Assembly (NCBI RefSeq): GCF_027887165.1
Contig: NC_077228.1
Location: 103,514,206 to 103,578,205 of the forward strand
Length of the DNA stretch: 64,000 nucleotides
From: Monodelphis domestica
Taxonomy: Eukaryota > Chordata > Mammalia > Didelphimorphia > Didelphidae
Direction of reading: 5' to 3'
Numbering within the stretch: the stretch's first letter is position 1; every line of letters starts with the position of its first letter. Made by a program: the position numbers and the translations under genes. The notes beneath the pieces were generated by a model that had not been told where the DNA came from, did no database searches, and saw only the letters and a program-made list of their open reading frames with translations. This document shows positions 1-38,399 of this stretch, piece by piece.

Positions 1-337
1 AAAACAAAGCATGATGCTAAGGAAGCCCTCCATTGTTCACCTCTCATGACTCACTGCTGAGAAAATCCACAGTCCCCAATTTACAATCTCCTTCCATAGA
101 GTTGGCTACCCTTGGTGACTCACAAGAGCCTAAAATCATAATCCCCTGCAGCTGAATTTGTTATTCCTTAGCTTCTCTGCCCTGGGTGGGAAGGATATCT
201 GATTAGATCACCTTCCAGAATGGAGAAAACATACTTCATTTTCCTTGAGGGCCTATGTTGGCCTTGGATGTGTTATGTATGGAATAAAGGATAGTAGAGA
301 AGGAAGGAAAGAATGGAGAGAGAGAGGGAGAGAGGGA

Positions 338-663
338 GAAAGGAAAGAAGGAAGGAAGGAAGGAAGGAAGGAAGGAAGGAAGGAAGGAAGGAAGGAAGGA
401 AGGAAGGAAGGAAGGAAGGAAGGAAGGAAGGAAGGAAGGAAGGAAGGAAGGAAGGAAGGAAGGAAGAAAAGAAGGAAGGAAGAAAAGAAGGAAGGAAGGA
501 AGGAAGGAAGAAAAGAAGGAAGGAAGAAGGAGGGAGGAAGGAAGGAAGGAAGGAAGAAGGAAGGAAGGAAGGAAGGAAGGAAGGAAGGAAGGAAGGAAGG
601 AAGGAAGGAAGGAAGGAAGGAAGGAAGGAAGGAAGGAAGGAAGGAAGGAAGGAAGGAAGGAAG
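338..663. repeat. (GGAA)n microsatellite
   Basis: About 325 bp of GGAA units with scattered AAAGAAGG and GGGAGG variants; pure polypurine on the plus strand. Confidence 0.98.
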
Positions 664-859
664 GGGAGGCAAAGGATCCCTGGAAACTGATAATGTATTT
701 TTCTAGTTCTAAACATTTTCCCACATGCCAGGCCTGGGTGCTTCCTGCCTACTAGACATTTCCCCTTGAATGTCTCTCCAAGACCTCAAGTTCAGTAGTT
801 CAAGTCCAAAATAAAATTCATGGCCCAATATTACCTTGTATTTATTTAATGTATATATA

Positions 860-1015
860 GCATCTATTCACGTGTTCACATTCTCTCCCCTTATGGAATA
901 TGAACTCTTTGAGAGTAGAGTGTTTTGTTTTTGTCTTTGTGTTGCCAAAGCCTAGAGCATTGCCAGGTACAGAGTGCTTTAAAAAGTGCATAATAAATGC
1001 CTGTTGATTGATTCT
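860..1015 (+). mobile_element. L2 3' end
   Basis: gaactctttgagagtagagt, then gcataataaatgcctgttga, the typical L2 terminus. Confidence 0.75.
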
Positions 1016-1234
1016 TCCCTACGCCTTCTTCTTTCTCCGTAGTTACTCTCCCCATTTCCATCATTGGCCTCACTATCTTCCCAGGTATACATACGGGCTT
1101 GAAATCTTGGTGAAATCTTTCACTTTTCCAAAACTCCATGATTATTGAATCAGCTTCCTTTCCACTACAGTTGCCATCTGGCCCTATTTCACTAATTCTG
1201 GTCTGGACTCTTGTCTTAATTTGGTTCTCAACGG

Positions 1235-1350
1235 TATTTCCCCTCTCTGAACTATCTTTTTTTTTGTCTGTTTGTTTGTTTCTTTGTATCCCCAGCACTT
1301 AGCACAAAGCCTGGAACATAGCAGGCACTTCATAAAGGCTTCTTTAACTT
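1235..1350 (+). mobile_element. L2 3' end
   Basis: ccccagcacttagcacaaag and acatagcaggcacttcataa. Confidence 0.7.
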
Positions 1351-1799
1351 GACCACACAGCTGCCAAAGCAAATTTACATGGATCTGACGATGTCACTGA
1401 AAACTTTTAGTGTCTTTCCTCTTGTCTATAGAATCAGATTTGACTCTTTAGTCTAAAACTTAAGACCTTTTATCATCTGACTCCAACCTAATTTGCCATT
1501 TAGATTTCCCTTTACATCCCATAGTCAGTGTTCCAGGCAACTAGATTATTAGCTGTGATATTTCCAATTCTCACCCTATCCTTCTCTGTGCATTTCTGCA
1601 AATCCAACCCCATGGCCAACTCTCTGTCTGTTGAAATCCTCCTCTGCCTTCAAACCTCAACTTCATGCCTCATTCTTCTTGATCCTACTAGCCAAAGGTG
1701 ATTTTTGCCTCCCAAAGGTATTCAGAGCATTCTGTCTAAACCCTTCCTACTTAGATCCCCTCGAATTCGATCCAGCATCCCGTTTATTTGGGTACATCT

Positions 1800-1900
1800 T
1801 GTTTATGACCTTCAATTAGATTGCAAGTTCCTCGAGGACAGACTCTATCATTCTTCATCTTTGTCACCCTTGCCTGGACCTGGTACAGTGCTGAGTCTTG
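1800..1900 (+). mobile_element. L2 3'-end fragment
   Basis: gattgcaagttcctcgagga, gcctggacctggtacagtgc. Confidence 0.6.
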
Positions 1901-2294
1901 CATTTTTTTTTTGTCCACACCTGTGATTTCATCAGTAAAGGGAAATGCCTGCTAAGGAAATTCTATCCACTGATGGATTGACAAATGCTCTGCAATTATT
2001 TATAGTCTTAGAGAGTTGCTTGGGGACAGTAAGACATTGTGACCTGTTTGGGATTCCAGAATTCAATGAGGGAGAGGCAGAACTCAAACTCATATCCTCC
2101 TTACTTTAGAGCTAGTTCTCTATCTCTGAAACCTTCCTCAAAAATAGTAGCTGTCAAACATTTGCTGAATTGAATTTGAGGGTCTGAACTAACTTGATTT
2201 TCTGTGTCAGAATTGTAGAGAATGAGCTTTTGTATTTGATTTTTTTTCCTTGTGAAACAGAAGTGACCAGGATGCCGTTTAGTCTGTGTTGACT

Positions 2295-2300
2295 TTTATT
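2295..2300 (-). terminator. TNNT2: Poly(A) signal AATAAA of TNNT2
   Basis: The minus strand reads AATAAA about 280 nt past the stop codon. It is the first canonical signal downstream and is followed by sequence resembling the human TNNT2 transcript end. Confidence 0.85.
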
Positions 2301-2306
2301 AGAGGC

Positions 2307-2308
<2 letters not shown>

Positions 2309-2357
<49 letters not shown>
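2309..2357. repeat. (TG)n microsatellite in TNNT2 3' UTR
   Basis: About 24 uninterrupted TG units, CA on the transcript strand, lying between stop codon and poly(A) signal. Confidence 0.98.
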
Positions 2358-2358
<1 letters not shown>

Positions 2359-2580
2359 TGGGGAAGGGGGAAAAAGCCACCCACTTGGGCTAGCTCTATG
2401 CATTCAGGTTCAACGTTTTCTTTGGTCTCCAGAGAGGACCAAAAGAGTCAGGGACACAATGGGGCAATGACACCACAGAGGAGTAGAGAAACATTTAGCA
2501 GGTTGATCCAACGGTGAAGAAGCCTGGGGCCCTTCGAGCCCTTGTAACCTCTCCGCCAAGGAGGTAGCCCTGCCTCTCCT

Positions 2581-29631
<27,051 letters not shown>

Positions 29632-29944
29632 GGCGTCTGCTCCCCCTCCAAAGAGAAAGAAAAGTCAGTAGCTGCAAAAGAATCCAACACAATTCTCCTT
29701 TCTTAGCTCTGTGAGAACAACAGTGGTGGTTGATGAGGTTTGGAAAGGGACAAAGGCAGAGCCTTTTGAGTGTTCTCTTGGGAGACTCATATTGGGCTTC
29801 TCTTGATTCGTCAGCTCTGGTCATTGTAGCTATCCAAGTCAAACACTCTTGGGAGCACTGCCCTTTGACAAGTTCTATTCATGGCACTAGGAGGCTAATG
29901 CTCTGGGTTGTATTCTGCTTCTTCCAGTAATTTGCTGTGTATTT

Positions 29945-30090
29945 TTGTGAAAGGAACTGGATTTTGAGTCAGAGAAACAGGCTTCAGATCCTAAGTAGTT
30001 TTGCCACTTACACCCTCTGTAGTAAGTATAAGCCACTTAACCTCTCCAGGCCTCAGTTTCCCCATCTGTAAAATGAGGAAATTGGCCTGG
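29945..30090 (+). mobile_element. MIR-type SINE
   Basis: ggattttgagtcagagaaac, cctcagtttccccatctgta. Confidence 0.75.
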
Positions 30091-30104
30091 ACGAATGAAT
30101 TAAA

Positions 30105-30235
30105 AAATGAACAAAGATGTTTTTATTAAGTAGATGCCAGTACCAGGCACTGTGCTAAGCCCTGATGCTACAAATACAAAAATAGAGATAGTCCCTGCCC
30201 TCAAGGAGCTTACATTCAAATGGAAGACGTTTACA
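30105..30235 (+). mobile_element. L2 fragment (upstream part of the 3' UTR)
   Basis: caggcactgtgctaagccct, tgccctcaaggagcttacat. Confidence 0.7.
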
Positions 30236-30784
30236 TATATGGGGGGTGTTAGCTAGGAAAGGGTAACTTTGTAAGAGAAATCACAAGGAAGGTGAGTGGA
30301 GTCCTAAAGCAATTGGTTGACATGTCCCTTCCAAGAATGGTCTCTAAGGCTTCATTCAGGTCTAAATCCAAGAGGACAAACATGCCAGATGGGATCACCT
30401 TTGGACTTTTTCCTTCCTTCTCCCTGGGAGAGGGAACTCACTTCCCCTAACTTCAGGCAGCCTCAAACTAAGAAATGGTAAATATATGAGAGATGGTAAA
30501 ATACAATTAGGCCACTGATATCAAAATGGCAGTGGTGGCAGCATCAACAGCAGGTTATAGTTTCCAAAGCTTCTCAACTCTCTATAGACCTCAATTTCCT
30601 CACCTATAAGATGGATGGAAGGAGATGGATTAGATGATCACAAGGGTCACTTCCAACACTAATAATCTGAGTCTCATCAAAGCAGCATTTCAAGAGTTTT
30701 CAGGAGTAATGTCCCTCAGTTAAGTGGGAAATGTCCTTTCTTTCTCTCCAGTTAGGTGATGTGGTAGATAAGGGTGTTGGGCTT

Positions 30785-30990
30785 GGAAACAGCTCTGTGG
30801 CTCCATGGATAGAGGGCCACACCTACAAAGAGGAGGTCCTTCATTTCTGGCCACACACACACTTCCTAGCTGTGTGACCCTGGGCAAGTAACTTAGCCCT
30901 TACTTGCTTAGCCCTTACCACTCTTCTTCCTTGGAACCCATACACAGTATTGATTCGAAGGTGGAAGGTAAAGGTATAAAGAAACAAAAC
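30785..30990 (+). mobile_element. tRNA-derived SINE
   Basis: gctccatggatagagggcca head, tgtgaccctgggcaagtaac core, A-rich tail. Confidence 0.85.
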
Positions 30991-31004
30991 AAAACGAAAA
31001 AGGG

Positions 31005-31195
31005 TATTAGATTTGGAGTCAAGAAGAACTGAATTTGAAACCCGCCTTAGACACTTACTAGCTGTATGACCCTGGACAAATCACTTAACTTCAATCTGCA
31101 TCAGTTTCCTCACCTATAAAATAGGATTCATACAAGGTTTGTTATGAGAATCAAATGAGATAATATTTATGAATCACTTAACACACACGCTGGGT
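31005..31195 (+). mobile_element. MIR-type SINE
   Basis: attagatttggagtcaagaa, actagctgtatgaccctgga, caaatgagataatatttatg. Its end adjoins the CT array. Confidence 0.8.
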
Positions 31196-31219
31196 ACTTA
31201 AAAATTGCTTGTTTTCTCC

Positions 31220-31221
<2 letters not shown>

Positions 31222-31307
<86 letters not shown>

Positions 31308-31499
31308 GTCTCTCTCTCTCTCTCTCTCTGTCTCTCTGTCTCTCTGTCTCTCTCTCTTCCCACCCCCTCCCCATCTGTCTCTGTCTGTCTCTCTCTCACT
31401 CTCTGTCTCTCTGTCTCTGTCTTTCTCTCCCTCTGTGTGTGTCTCTCTCTGTCTCTGCCTACCCACCCCCTTCCCATCTGTCTCTGTCTGTCTTTCTCT

Positions 31500-31586
<87 letters not shown>

Positions 31587-31810
31587 CCTCTCTGTCTCTC
31601 TCTCTCCCTCTCTGTCTCTGTCTCTCCCTCTCCCTCTCCCCTTCTATCTCCATTTGTTTCTGTTGCTGTCTCTGTCTTTTTCTGTGTGTGTGTGTGCCTC
31701 TCTTTGTGTCTTTCTGTCTCTCTGTCTCTCTCTCTGTCCCTGTGTCCTCTCTCCCCCACCTTCCCTTCCCCCTCTTCTCTTTGTCTCTATAGCATTTTCT
31801 CTGTCTGTCT
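31222..31810. repeat. (CT)n / CTCTGTCT composite array in TNNT2 intron 1
   Basis: Nearly 600 bp of pyrimidine repeat. Two segments near 31361 and 31462 carry the same cacccccttcccatctgtct-like block about 101 bp apart, so a longer unit was duplicated. Confidence 0.95.
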
Positions 31811-32299
31811 GCTTCTCTTTGTCTAGAAATCTTACTTGGACAACGACAACAACATACTCTTGAAATCTGGACCAAGGCTGGGAGCTACCTGGGTGATCCT
31901 AAAAGAATCTCCATGAGTCACATATGGAGACCCACTGGTTTAGGACGTCTGTTTCTGTGGCAGATTCACTTGGTCCAAAGTAGCTCCAAGAGAGACTGAT
32001 TCAGAATGGACCACACTTGTGGGTGGAACTCAGGCACTTGCCTGGTTGAGGTTCCTCTGCTGTGTGTGTGTGGCGTGTGTACTTGTGTGCAGGTCTAGAG
32101 TTCCACGGGTTCTGAGGAAGTTCAAGAATGTTCTGTTCCCTCCCTTTGCTTCCAAGCTTCCTAGATTCCTTCAAGACTCAACTCAAATGTCCCATTCTGT
32201 GCACAGCCTCTCTTGGATAGCCCAGCTGCCAGTGTCTTCCCCTCTCAGATTACCTTTCATCTACTATGAATATACTTAATAAATTACATAGACCTGCTC

Positions 32300-32415
32300 T
32301 CTCCCGCATTTGAAGATAAGCTCTTTGCAGGCCAGTACAGTTTTTGCTTTGTATGTATGCCCAAGGCTTAGCACAGTGCTTGGCACATAGTAAGTGCTTA
32401 AGAAATTCTTACTGA
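32300..32415 (+). mobile_element. L2 3' end
   Basis: aagataagctctttgcaggc, gcacatagtaagtgcttaag. Confidence 0.75.
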
Positions 32416-32577
32416 CTACCTGCCTGGTCACTCTGAGGTCTACACATCTATGGCACTATAGATGGGGACCAGGTATCAGACAGCAACAATAACAACTCAT
32501 CTTTCTATAACATTTTGTTCTTTATGCAATTTTATTGACCCTCACAAATGCTCTGAGAAGAAGATGCTATTACCTTT

Positions 32578-32712
32578 TTTAAAACTCTTAATTTCCATCT
32601 TAGAATCAATACTGTGTATCGGTTCCAAGGGAGAAGAGCAGTCAGGGCTAGGCATTGGGGGTTAAGTGACTTGCCCAAAGTCACATAGCTAATTAGTATC
32701 TGAGGCCTGATT
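32578..32712 (-). mobile_element. tRNA-derived SINE, partial
   Basis: Complement 3' half only: tcaatactgtgtatcggttc and gttaagtgacttgcccaaag. Confidence 0.82.
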
Positions 32713-32714
32713 GG

Positions 32715-32880
32715 CTAGTATTATTATCCTTATTTTACAAATGATAAAGTGAGACTGAGGACAGTTTCATGACCTGTCCAAGACATATGGGCAGTAATTG
32801 GCAGAGGCATAGTTTGAATTCAAGACTTTTGACTCTAGAGGCAGTGATCTTTCCACTGCTTTTAAACATTGGAGAATATT
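32715..32880 (-). mobile_element. MIR-type SINE
   Basis: Complement: tattatccttattttacaaa, gtgatctttccactgctttt. Confidence 0.7.
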
Positions 32881-33083
32881 TCCTAGCAAAGATGAATCCT
32901 GGTCTAAATTGGCTTCTTCACATCAACAAAATCAGCATCTAAAGCCCTTTGAGGATCCAGAATTAATCTTTCTCTCACAATTTTCAATGTCAGAAGGTGG
33001 CCAATCCCCCAGGGCTTGAGGATTTTACTAACAAAAGCAGCCCTCATCATAGGGGAACCCTAACCCCACCCAAAGGAGCCTAT

Positions 33084-33282
33084 AGCAGCATCGAGGTGGC
33101 TCAGTGGATGAAGTGCCAGGCTTAGAGTCAAGAGGTCCTGGTTTCAAATGTGACCTTAATACTTCTTAGCTGTGTGACTCTGGGCAAATCACTTAATCCC
33201 AGTTGCCTAGCCTTTAGTACTGCTCTGCCTTGGAACTGATGCTTTGTAGCAATTCTAAGATAGAAGGTAGGGGTTTTTCTTT
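33084..33282 (+). mobile_element. tRNA-derived SINE
   Basis: cgaggtggctcagtggatga head, complete core, tail ggtaggggtttttc. Confidence 0.87.
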
Positions 33283-33913
33283 TTTTTTTTTATGAGCCTA
33301 CTGTTGTGAATTTAGTGAGCTAAATATATCTTTACATCTCTGGGAATTTGGTCCTGTAAGGGCTCATCCCTATAATATAGTCTATGCACCAGCCAACCTC
33401 CAGCCAGGTTGAAAAGAAATAATTTGTCCAGGAAAATTGAGCTTGGTTTGGATCCCCTGAAATTGTCTCCTAAGTCAACACGCTCCCCGCCCCAGTCCCA
33501 TATGCCATCATGTTCCCTCAGCTCTGTCTCTATATCCCCCATAAAGGCTTTAAACATGAGGGCTGTGGGACAGATAAGGGTAAATCAGACCCTTCTTCAT
33601 GTACCCTGGCACCACCATCCATCTCCAGAAATAGCAGGCAGGATGTGAAGTGGGTGATGGGGTTCTGACAGTCCAGAGATCACAGCCAAGCTAATCTCAC
33701 ACAGAGGAACAAGACTAAAGGGAGGGGAGTAGGGTTAGCAGTCCCCAGGAGCTGGTAGTCTGACCTCCTGGTGGATTAGATAAGGGCCCAGTAGATGCAA
33801 ACCATGAATATCCTAAATCTCTTATATTCCTAGCACTCAAGCTGCTATCTTCTTCTATAGATTCCTTCTATGGTTACTAAAGGTCATTCCAAACTTAAAT
33901 CCTCTCATCAATC

Positions 33914-33916
33914 AAG

Positions 33917-33998
<82 letters not shown>

Positions 33999-34318
33999 GG
34001 AGGGAGGGAGGAAGGCAGGAAGGGAGGCAGGTAGGGAAGGAAGGAGGCAGGTAGGGAAGGAGGGAGGCAGGTAGGGAAGGAGGGAGGGAGGGAGGGAGGG
34101 AAGGAGGGAAGGAGGAAGGCAGGCAGGCAGGCAGGCAGGCAGGAAGGAAGGAAGGAAGGAAGGAAGGAAGGAAGGGAGGGAGGGAGGAAGGAAGGAAGGA
34201 AGGGAGGGAGGGAGGGAGGAAGGGAGGGAGGAAGGAAGGAAGGGAGGGAGGGAGGAAGGGAGGGAGGAAAAAAGAGAGAGAGAGAAGAGAAAGAAAAAGA
34301 GAGAGGAAGGAAGGAAGG
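33914..34318. repeat. (GAAA)n then (GGGA)/(GGCA)n polypurine array in TNNT2 intron 1
   Basis: Starts as pure AAAG units, then GGAA/GGGA mixtures and a (GGCA) block near 34118-34142; 400 bp of almost pure purine. Confidence 0.97.
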
Positions 34319-34389
34319 ATAAACAGAGGGAAGAACACCTACTATGTGCCAAAGAAGCAAGGACTATAGTTGACATCATTAGTAATTGC

Positions 34390-34515
34390 TCAAGTATTAT
34401 TATCCTCATTTTACAGACAGAACTTGAGACTCATCTATGGTAATGAAGCCAGTCAGAGTAGGACTCGAATCCACTTATCCTAGTATACATTCTTCTCCAG
34501 ATTATTGGCAGCTGA
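34390..34515 (-). mobile_element. MIR fragment
   Basis: Complement: tattatcctcattttacaga, agtaggactcgaatccactt. Confidence 0.65.
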
Positions 34516-35129
34516 ACTCCTCATTGGGAGGGGTGGGAACAGTGAATTAGTGTTAATCCCAGGATTAGAACTCACTTCTCATGACTCTTAATCCAATAGT
34601 TTTTCCCCTGCTCAAAGCAGCCTCTAAAGTCTATGTACTGCTATTTTTAAAATTGTTTATAACTCAGAATTTTTAAAAATGAATGAGAAAATTTGATTTT
34701 ACATGTAATTGAGTAAAATTAAATATTTTTAAGTTGCTCATAAAATAATTGATGAGGACAACCCAACAGGGGGTGGTTATGGGGAGTTCTTTGAAGGAAC
34801 CTAGAAGAGGAATCATAATGTGACCAAAAAATGCTATTTATGTGACCTTGGACAAGTTGATGTCCATTTCTAGGTCTCAGTTTCTTCCTCTGTGAACTGA
34901 GGTTGTTCAAACCAGTTGATCTTTAAACTCCTAGCTGTAAAACTGTCTAGTTCCAAGAGGAACTAACATCAGAAAAAAACATAAGCCTCTTTTTCTATCT
35001 CATTCTTTGCTCTCTGGTTCCTGCTTTGTCAAGGCAAAAAGCATTTAAGTGCCTTCTATGTGGCAAGATAGAAAGGGAAAAATAGTTCCTGCCCCCTCTC
35101 TGAGTCCACAAGCTATTTTAAAATTTAAA

Positions 35130-35330
35130 AATAAAAAACCTCTTAATATTTATAGAGGGCTTTAAGGTAGGCAAAATGCTTTACATTTGTTATCAATTTT
35201 TTATAACAAATAGATTATCATCCCCATTTTATCACTGAGTAAACCTAGGCTGAGACAGGTCGAGTGACTTAAAGGTCTTAGGCTGAATTTGGACTCAGAT
35301 TTTCCTAACTGAGTTCAACACTACCTACCC
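35130..35330 (-). mobile_element. MIR-type SINE
   Basis: Complement: tatttatagagggctttaag, tcatccccattttatcactg, tttggactcagattttccta. Confidence 0.7.
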
Positions 35331-36322
35331 CACCTTGACTCTCATAAACCTATTGTTGCCCTTCCATCTTACCCTCTATGAGCTTGGGGTGGGAGAGAGG
35401 GGGCAAGGATCAGAGTCGAAGCTTAGCTTCAAACCTTTTCAATACTTTGATCCTCTCTGTTTCTGTCTCTGATTTTTCTACAGATTAATGGTCCTGTGAA
35501 AAGAAGGATAGCCAGCAAGGTCAAAGAACTTCCCAGAAATCATGAAAGATGGAGTTATCTTGAGATGTTGGGACCCCTCCCCCCCAAGAGAAGAAGAAAT
35601 AGATACACTTATAGTGCCTGGCAAGTAGGCATTTAAGAGGACCCTGTGAATAGGTTGATTGAAATAAGCAGAAGCTAACTGACCATTTTCCTAGGATGTT
35701 GTAGAGAAAATTCCTATATGGCTATGGGCTTGGTCTAGATAATTCAGAGAACTCAGCCCTTTGAAGACCCTGCTGTCACTAACATTCTGAATCCTTTACA
35801 CTCCTCAAACCCCAAAAATGTTGCATCAGCCTTCCAAGGAATTCTGAAGGAGGCGGGGAAAGCCACTTGTCGAAAGGAGTCATCCTGAAGAATAGAGTAG
35901 GGATGGGTCTCACAACTGCCATGACAGCACAGACATCAGAAAATATTCGTAGGGACGGCGGCTGAACTCAGTGTTAACCCCTTCCAATGACTGAGAGAGG
36001 ATCAGACCTCAAAAATACATTGAAAGGTCTCCCCAGTCTCTCTCCTCACCCACTAAGCTCATTCTGTCAGCATGGATTTTTCTCTTTCTTGAGTCCCCAT
36101 GACATTTCCCAGGTCCCTAAGAAAGATGTTTGGCACCCTGGGAGGAAGAAGAGAAATCTCAGTGCTGAGATTTAAGCTTTTAGAATTTAAATTTCCCTCC
36201 AGTCCCTTTCTCCCCTCAGGACCTGAAAAGATCGATCTATAGCCTTGCTTAGTGGTAGGGAGATGGACCAGATGATTCCTGGTGGTTTCTCCCCCAAAGT
36301 CCAGATCTATTGGTTCTAAAAC

Positions 36323-36422
36323 AGAAGAATTGTATGGGTCACACAGCTAGAAGTGTCTAAGGCCAAATTTGAACCCATCTCTAGGCCTGGCTCTCAATCC
36401 ACTGAGCATCCCAGGGGCCCCC
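36323..36422 (-). mobile_element. tRNA-derived SINE, 5' half
   Basis: Complement: ggtcacacagctagaagtgt, ctctcaatccactgagc. It lies 200 bp from TNNT2 exon 1 in intron 1. Confidence 0.8.
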
Positions 36423-36620
36423 TCAACCCTCCTTTTAGAGCTTAGGCTCATGGTTTCTCTCTCAAATGCGGTGACCTTGACTCTGGTAAGTCCCTCAGAT
36501 CGACTATTCAAATGTCCCCGTAGCAAGACCCAGCAAAGGTGTCAAGCGCTTCCCTCCTCTTCTGCAATAGATGGTCCTGCCTTCTGCCTTTCCCTTTCTA
36601 GACTAGGGCTGGAGGCTTAC

Positions 36621-36670
36621 CTTGGGCTCGACTCAGCAGAGATGCTGGCTAGTGTCTGCTCGTTGCGAAC
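36621..36670 (-). other. TNNT2: TNNT2 exon 1, non-coding 5' UTR (upper edge estimated)
   Basis: The donor is CCCAAG followed by gtaagcc, with the exon ending at 36621. The transcription start is inferred about 30 nt downstream of the TTAAAA element at 36698-36703, giving an exon of about 50 nt, similar in size to the human non-coding exon 1. The start site is an inference; an upstream TATA-like element near 36850 would give a longer exon. Confidence 0.65.
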
Positions 36671-36689
36671 TAGCTGTCGCCGGGGGGAA

Positions 36690-36900
36690 GGACAAGGTTT
36701 TAAGCGAGTGGAGCGTGAGGGACCCTGGGCTCAGGAGCCAAGTCCCGCAGTGAGAGGAATGTGCCGACACAGGCAGCGGGGCGGGGGATGGCTGGCTGCT
36801 ATTTTGGCAGGTGCTGAGGACCGAGCTGCAGGAATTTGTCCCCCACGCCTTATATGCTCAAGCTATTGTCCAGCTGCTGAGAAGGGCTATTTTAAACTAG
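36690..36900 (-). promoter_or_regulatory. TNNT2: TNNT2 promoter region
   Basis: On the minus strand, going upstream from exon 1, there are: a TTAAAA TATA-like box (36698-36703); an MCAT motif CATTCCT (36755-36761); a CArG-like GCCAAAATAG (36799-36808); an AATTCCT near-MCAT (36829-36835); a CArG/TATA-like GCATATAAGG (36848-36857); an E-box CAGCTG (36871-36876); and an MEF2-like A/T element (36887-36896, one mismatch). MCAT (TEAD-binding) elements about 65-90 nt upstream of the start are the known hallmark of cardiac troponin T promoters; the spacing here fits. Individual weak matches are inference. Confidence 0.75.
36755..36761 (-). promoter_or_regulatory. MCAT (TEAD-binding) element
   Basis: The minus strand reads CATTCCT, an exact MCAT core, about 85-90 nt upstream of the inferred start site. 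In chicken and mammalian cTnT promoters this motif is required for cardiac expression. Confidence 0.75.
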
Positions 36901-37149
36901 GACAGATATGGGGGGACCTAGGGGGGAGGTGGGTGGAGGCGAGAGGGATGTGACACAAGCCAGCTGTCTCTCTTAAGAAGTCTGATAAGCAGATGCGGAG
37001 GGGTGGGGCCCCAGGATTTGGGAGGGGCGGGATGGGAGCAGGGCAGGGGGATGGAGAGATTTCAACCTTCCTGAAACCTCCGTCACTGCCCCTGCAATTG
37101 TGGACGACGTGGCTGGCTCCGGCGCCTGCCCTTTGTTGGGGGGAGGGGT

Positions 37150-38200
37150 GTCCGCAAGGTGACATTCCCGAGGTCTGTATCATACTTGAAATGATATTAT
37201 TCTGTCGTCTGGTACTCTCGGCTCCCCCATAACTGACCATGTGACCTTGAGCATTCTGCTTACTTTCTGGGTCTTGGCTTCTAGGAGTGAGAACCCTTGG
37301 CTACCGGATGGATTAAAAGGGTCCTCAGAGAGGGATCTGCTCTTTCGACATCGTGTTCACAGAGGAGGCAACTGAGTTTTTCCATTTGTAAAGAGGGATT
37401 ATACAGTCTGACTCTTCTCCTGAGATCTGTGATGTGGTGGGAAGGAGTGGGGTCCCCAGGGAAGAGAAGAGTGGGTCGGGAGTGGATCCTGATGAAAGGA
37501 ATCGGGGTTTTGGACACAGGGCAGAATTTCTGAAGAGTGGAAGCAATTAGGCGTCAGGCAGAACAGACAGCTGGGATGGGAAGGGGCGTGGTTTGAGCAC
37601 CTGTTTCCCTGAAGGGCTCTACAGAGAAAGATACTTAGGATTGTGGCTGTCAAAAATCGTGAGGGTTGCCTTGATGGGGCTGAACAAGAAGTCTTCTGCG
37701 GAGAGAGGCAAGGACAGGTGGCTTTAGAATGAGGGGCTGTTGGAACACAGCTTTCTGCGTCCTGGCCCATCTCCCTCCCTGATCTCTGTCACGCCCAGAA
37801 TGCCACATGAAACAATTGCAACTGGCCTCCCAGATCCTACTTTCCTCTCTAGCTGGCATCAAAGGTACCCAGCTCAAAGGTAATCAGGGATATATAATGT
37901 GGAGCCAGAAACAATTTTATTTCAGCACTGAAAAGACACTCTAAGAGGAATTCTGGGATGCCTAGAAGGAACAGGGCAGTTTCCATCAAAGTCTGCCAAG
38001 TGAGGGCCAAGAAGGATGCAGAACAGAATGCTTAGGGATCATGAGACCAGCTCAAGCTTGAAGTCCACTTCAAATACCATCTCCTCCACAAAAACTTCCC
38101 TGATCTCCCAATTGAAAAAGGTCTCTTTCCTCTTACTTCAGGGCACTTTGTAGTCCTCTTACACAGTTATCATATTCTAATTTTCTTTATATTTATATGT
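37150..38200. other. Unique intergenic stretch upstream of TNNT2
   Basis: No repeat or exon recognised; candidate for distal TNNT2 regulatory sequence only because of position. Confidence 0.4.
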
Positions 38201-38399
38201 GTACATGCCTTACCTCCTCCTCTTAGAGGAAAGGCTCTTTGAGGGCAGGAGCAGATCTTATCTGTCTTTGTAAGTGTTCCCATTCCTAGCTCAGGGCTCT
38301 GTGCACTTGTGTCAATAGGTCAGAGACCTGTGAACATCTAACCTGGGCCTTGGAAGCCAGCTGAAGGCCGGAACTTTCACCACATTGCAATATGGTGCA

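Larger units (their letters stand above)
1..2275. other. 3' flank of TNNT2
   Basis: No gene seen. It holds a GGAA array and three L2-type tails listed separately. Short open frames here are chance or repeat-derived. Confidence 0.6.

Noticed and set aside
31178-31863. Long arginine- or serine/leucine-rich open frames on both strands
   Set aside because: Direct translation of the CT/GA microsatellite; the same applies to frames over 236-724, 33895-34409, 39229-39509 and 63143-63705.
36369-36953. 194-codon open frame on the plus strand across TNNT2 exon 1 and promoter
   Set aside because: It starts inside a SINE fragment and crosses the GC-rich promoter, with no recognisable protein family. 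Chance open frame in GC-rich DNA.
37399-37770. 123-codon minus-strand open frame in the intergenic region
   Set aside because: Low-similarity Ser/Pro/His-rich product with no family match, no splice or promoter context. Considered chance.
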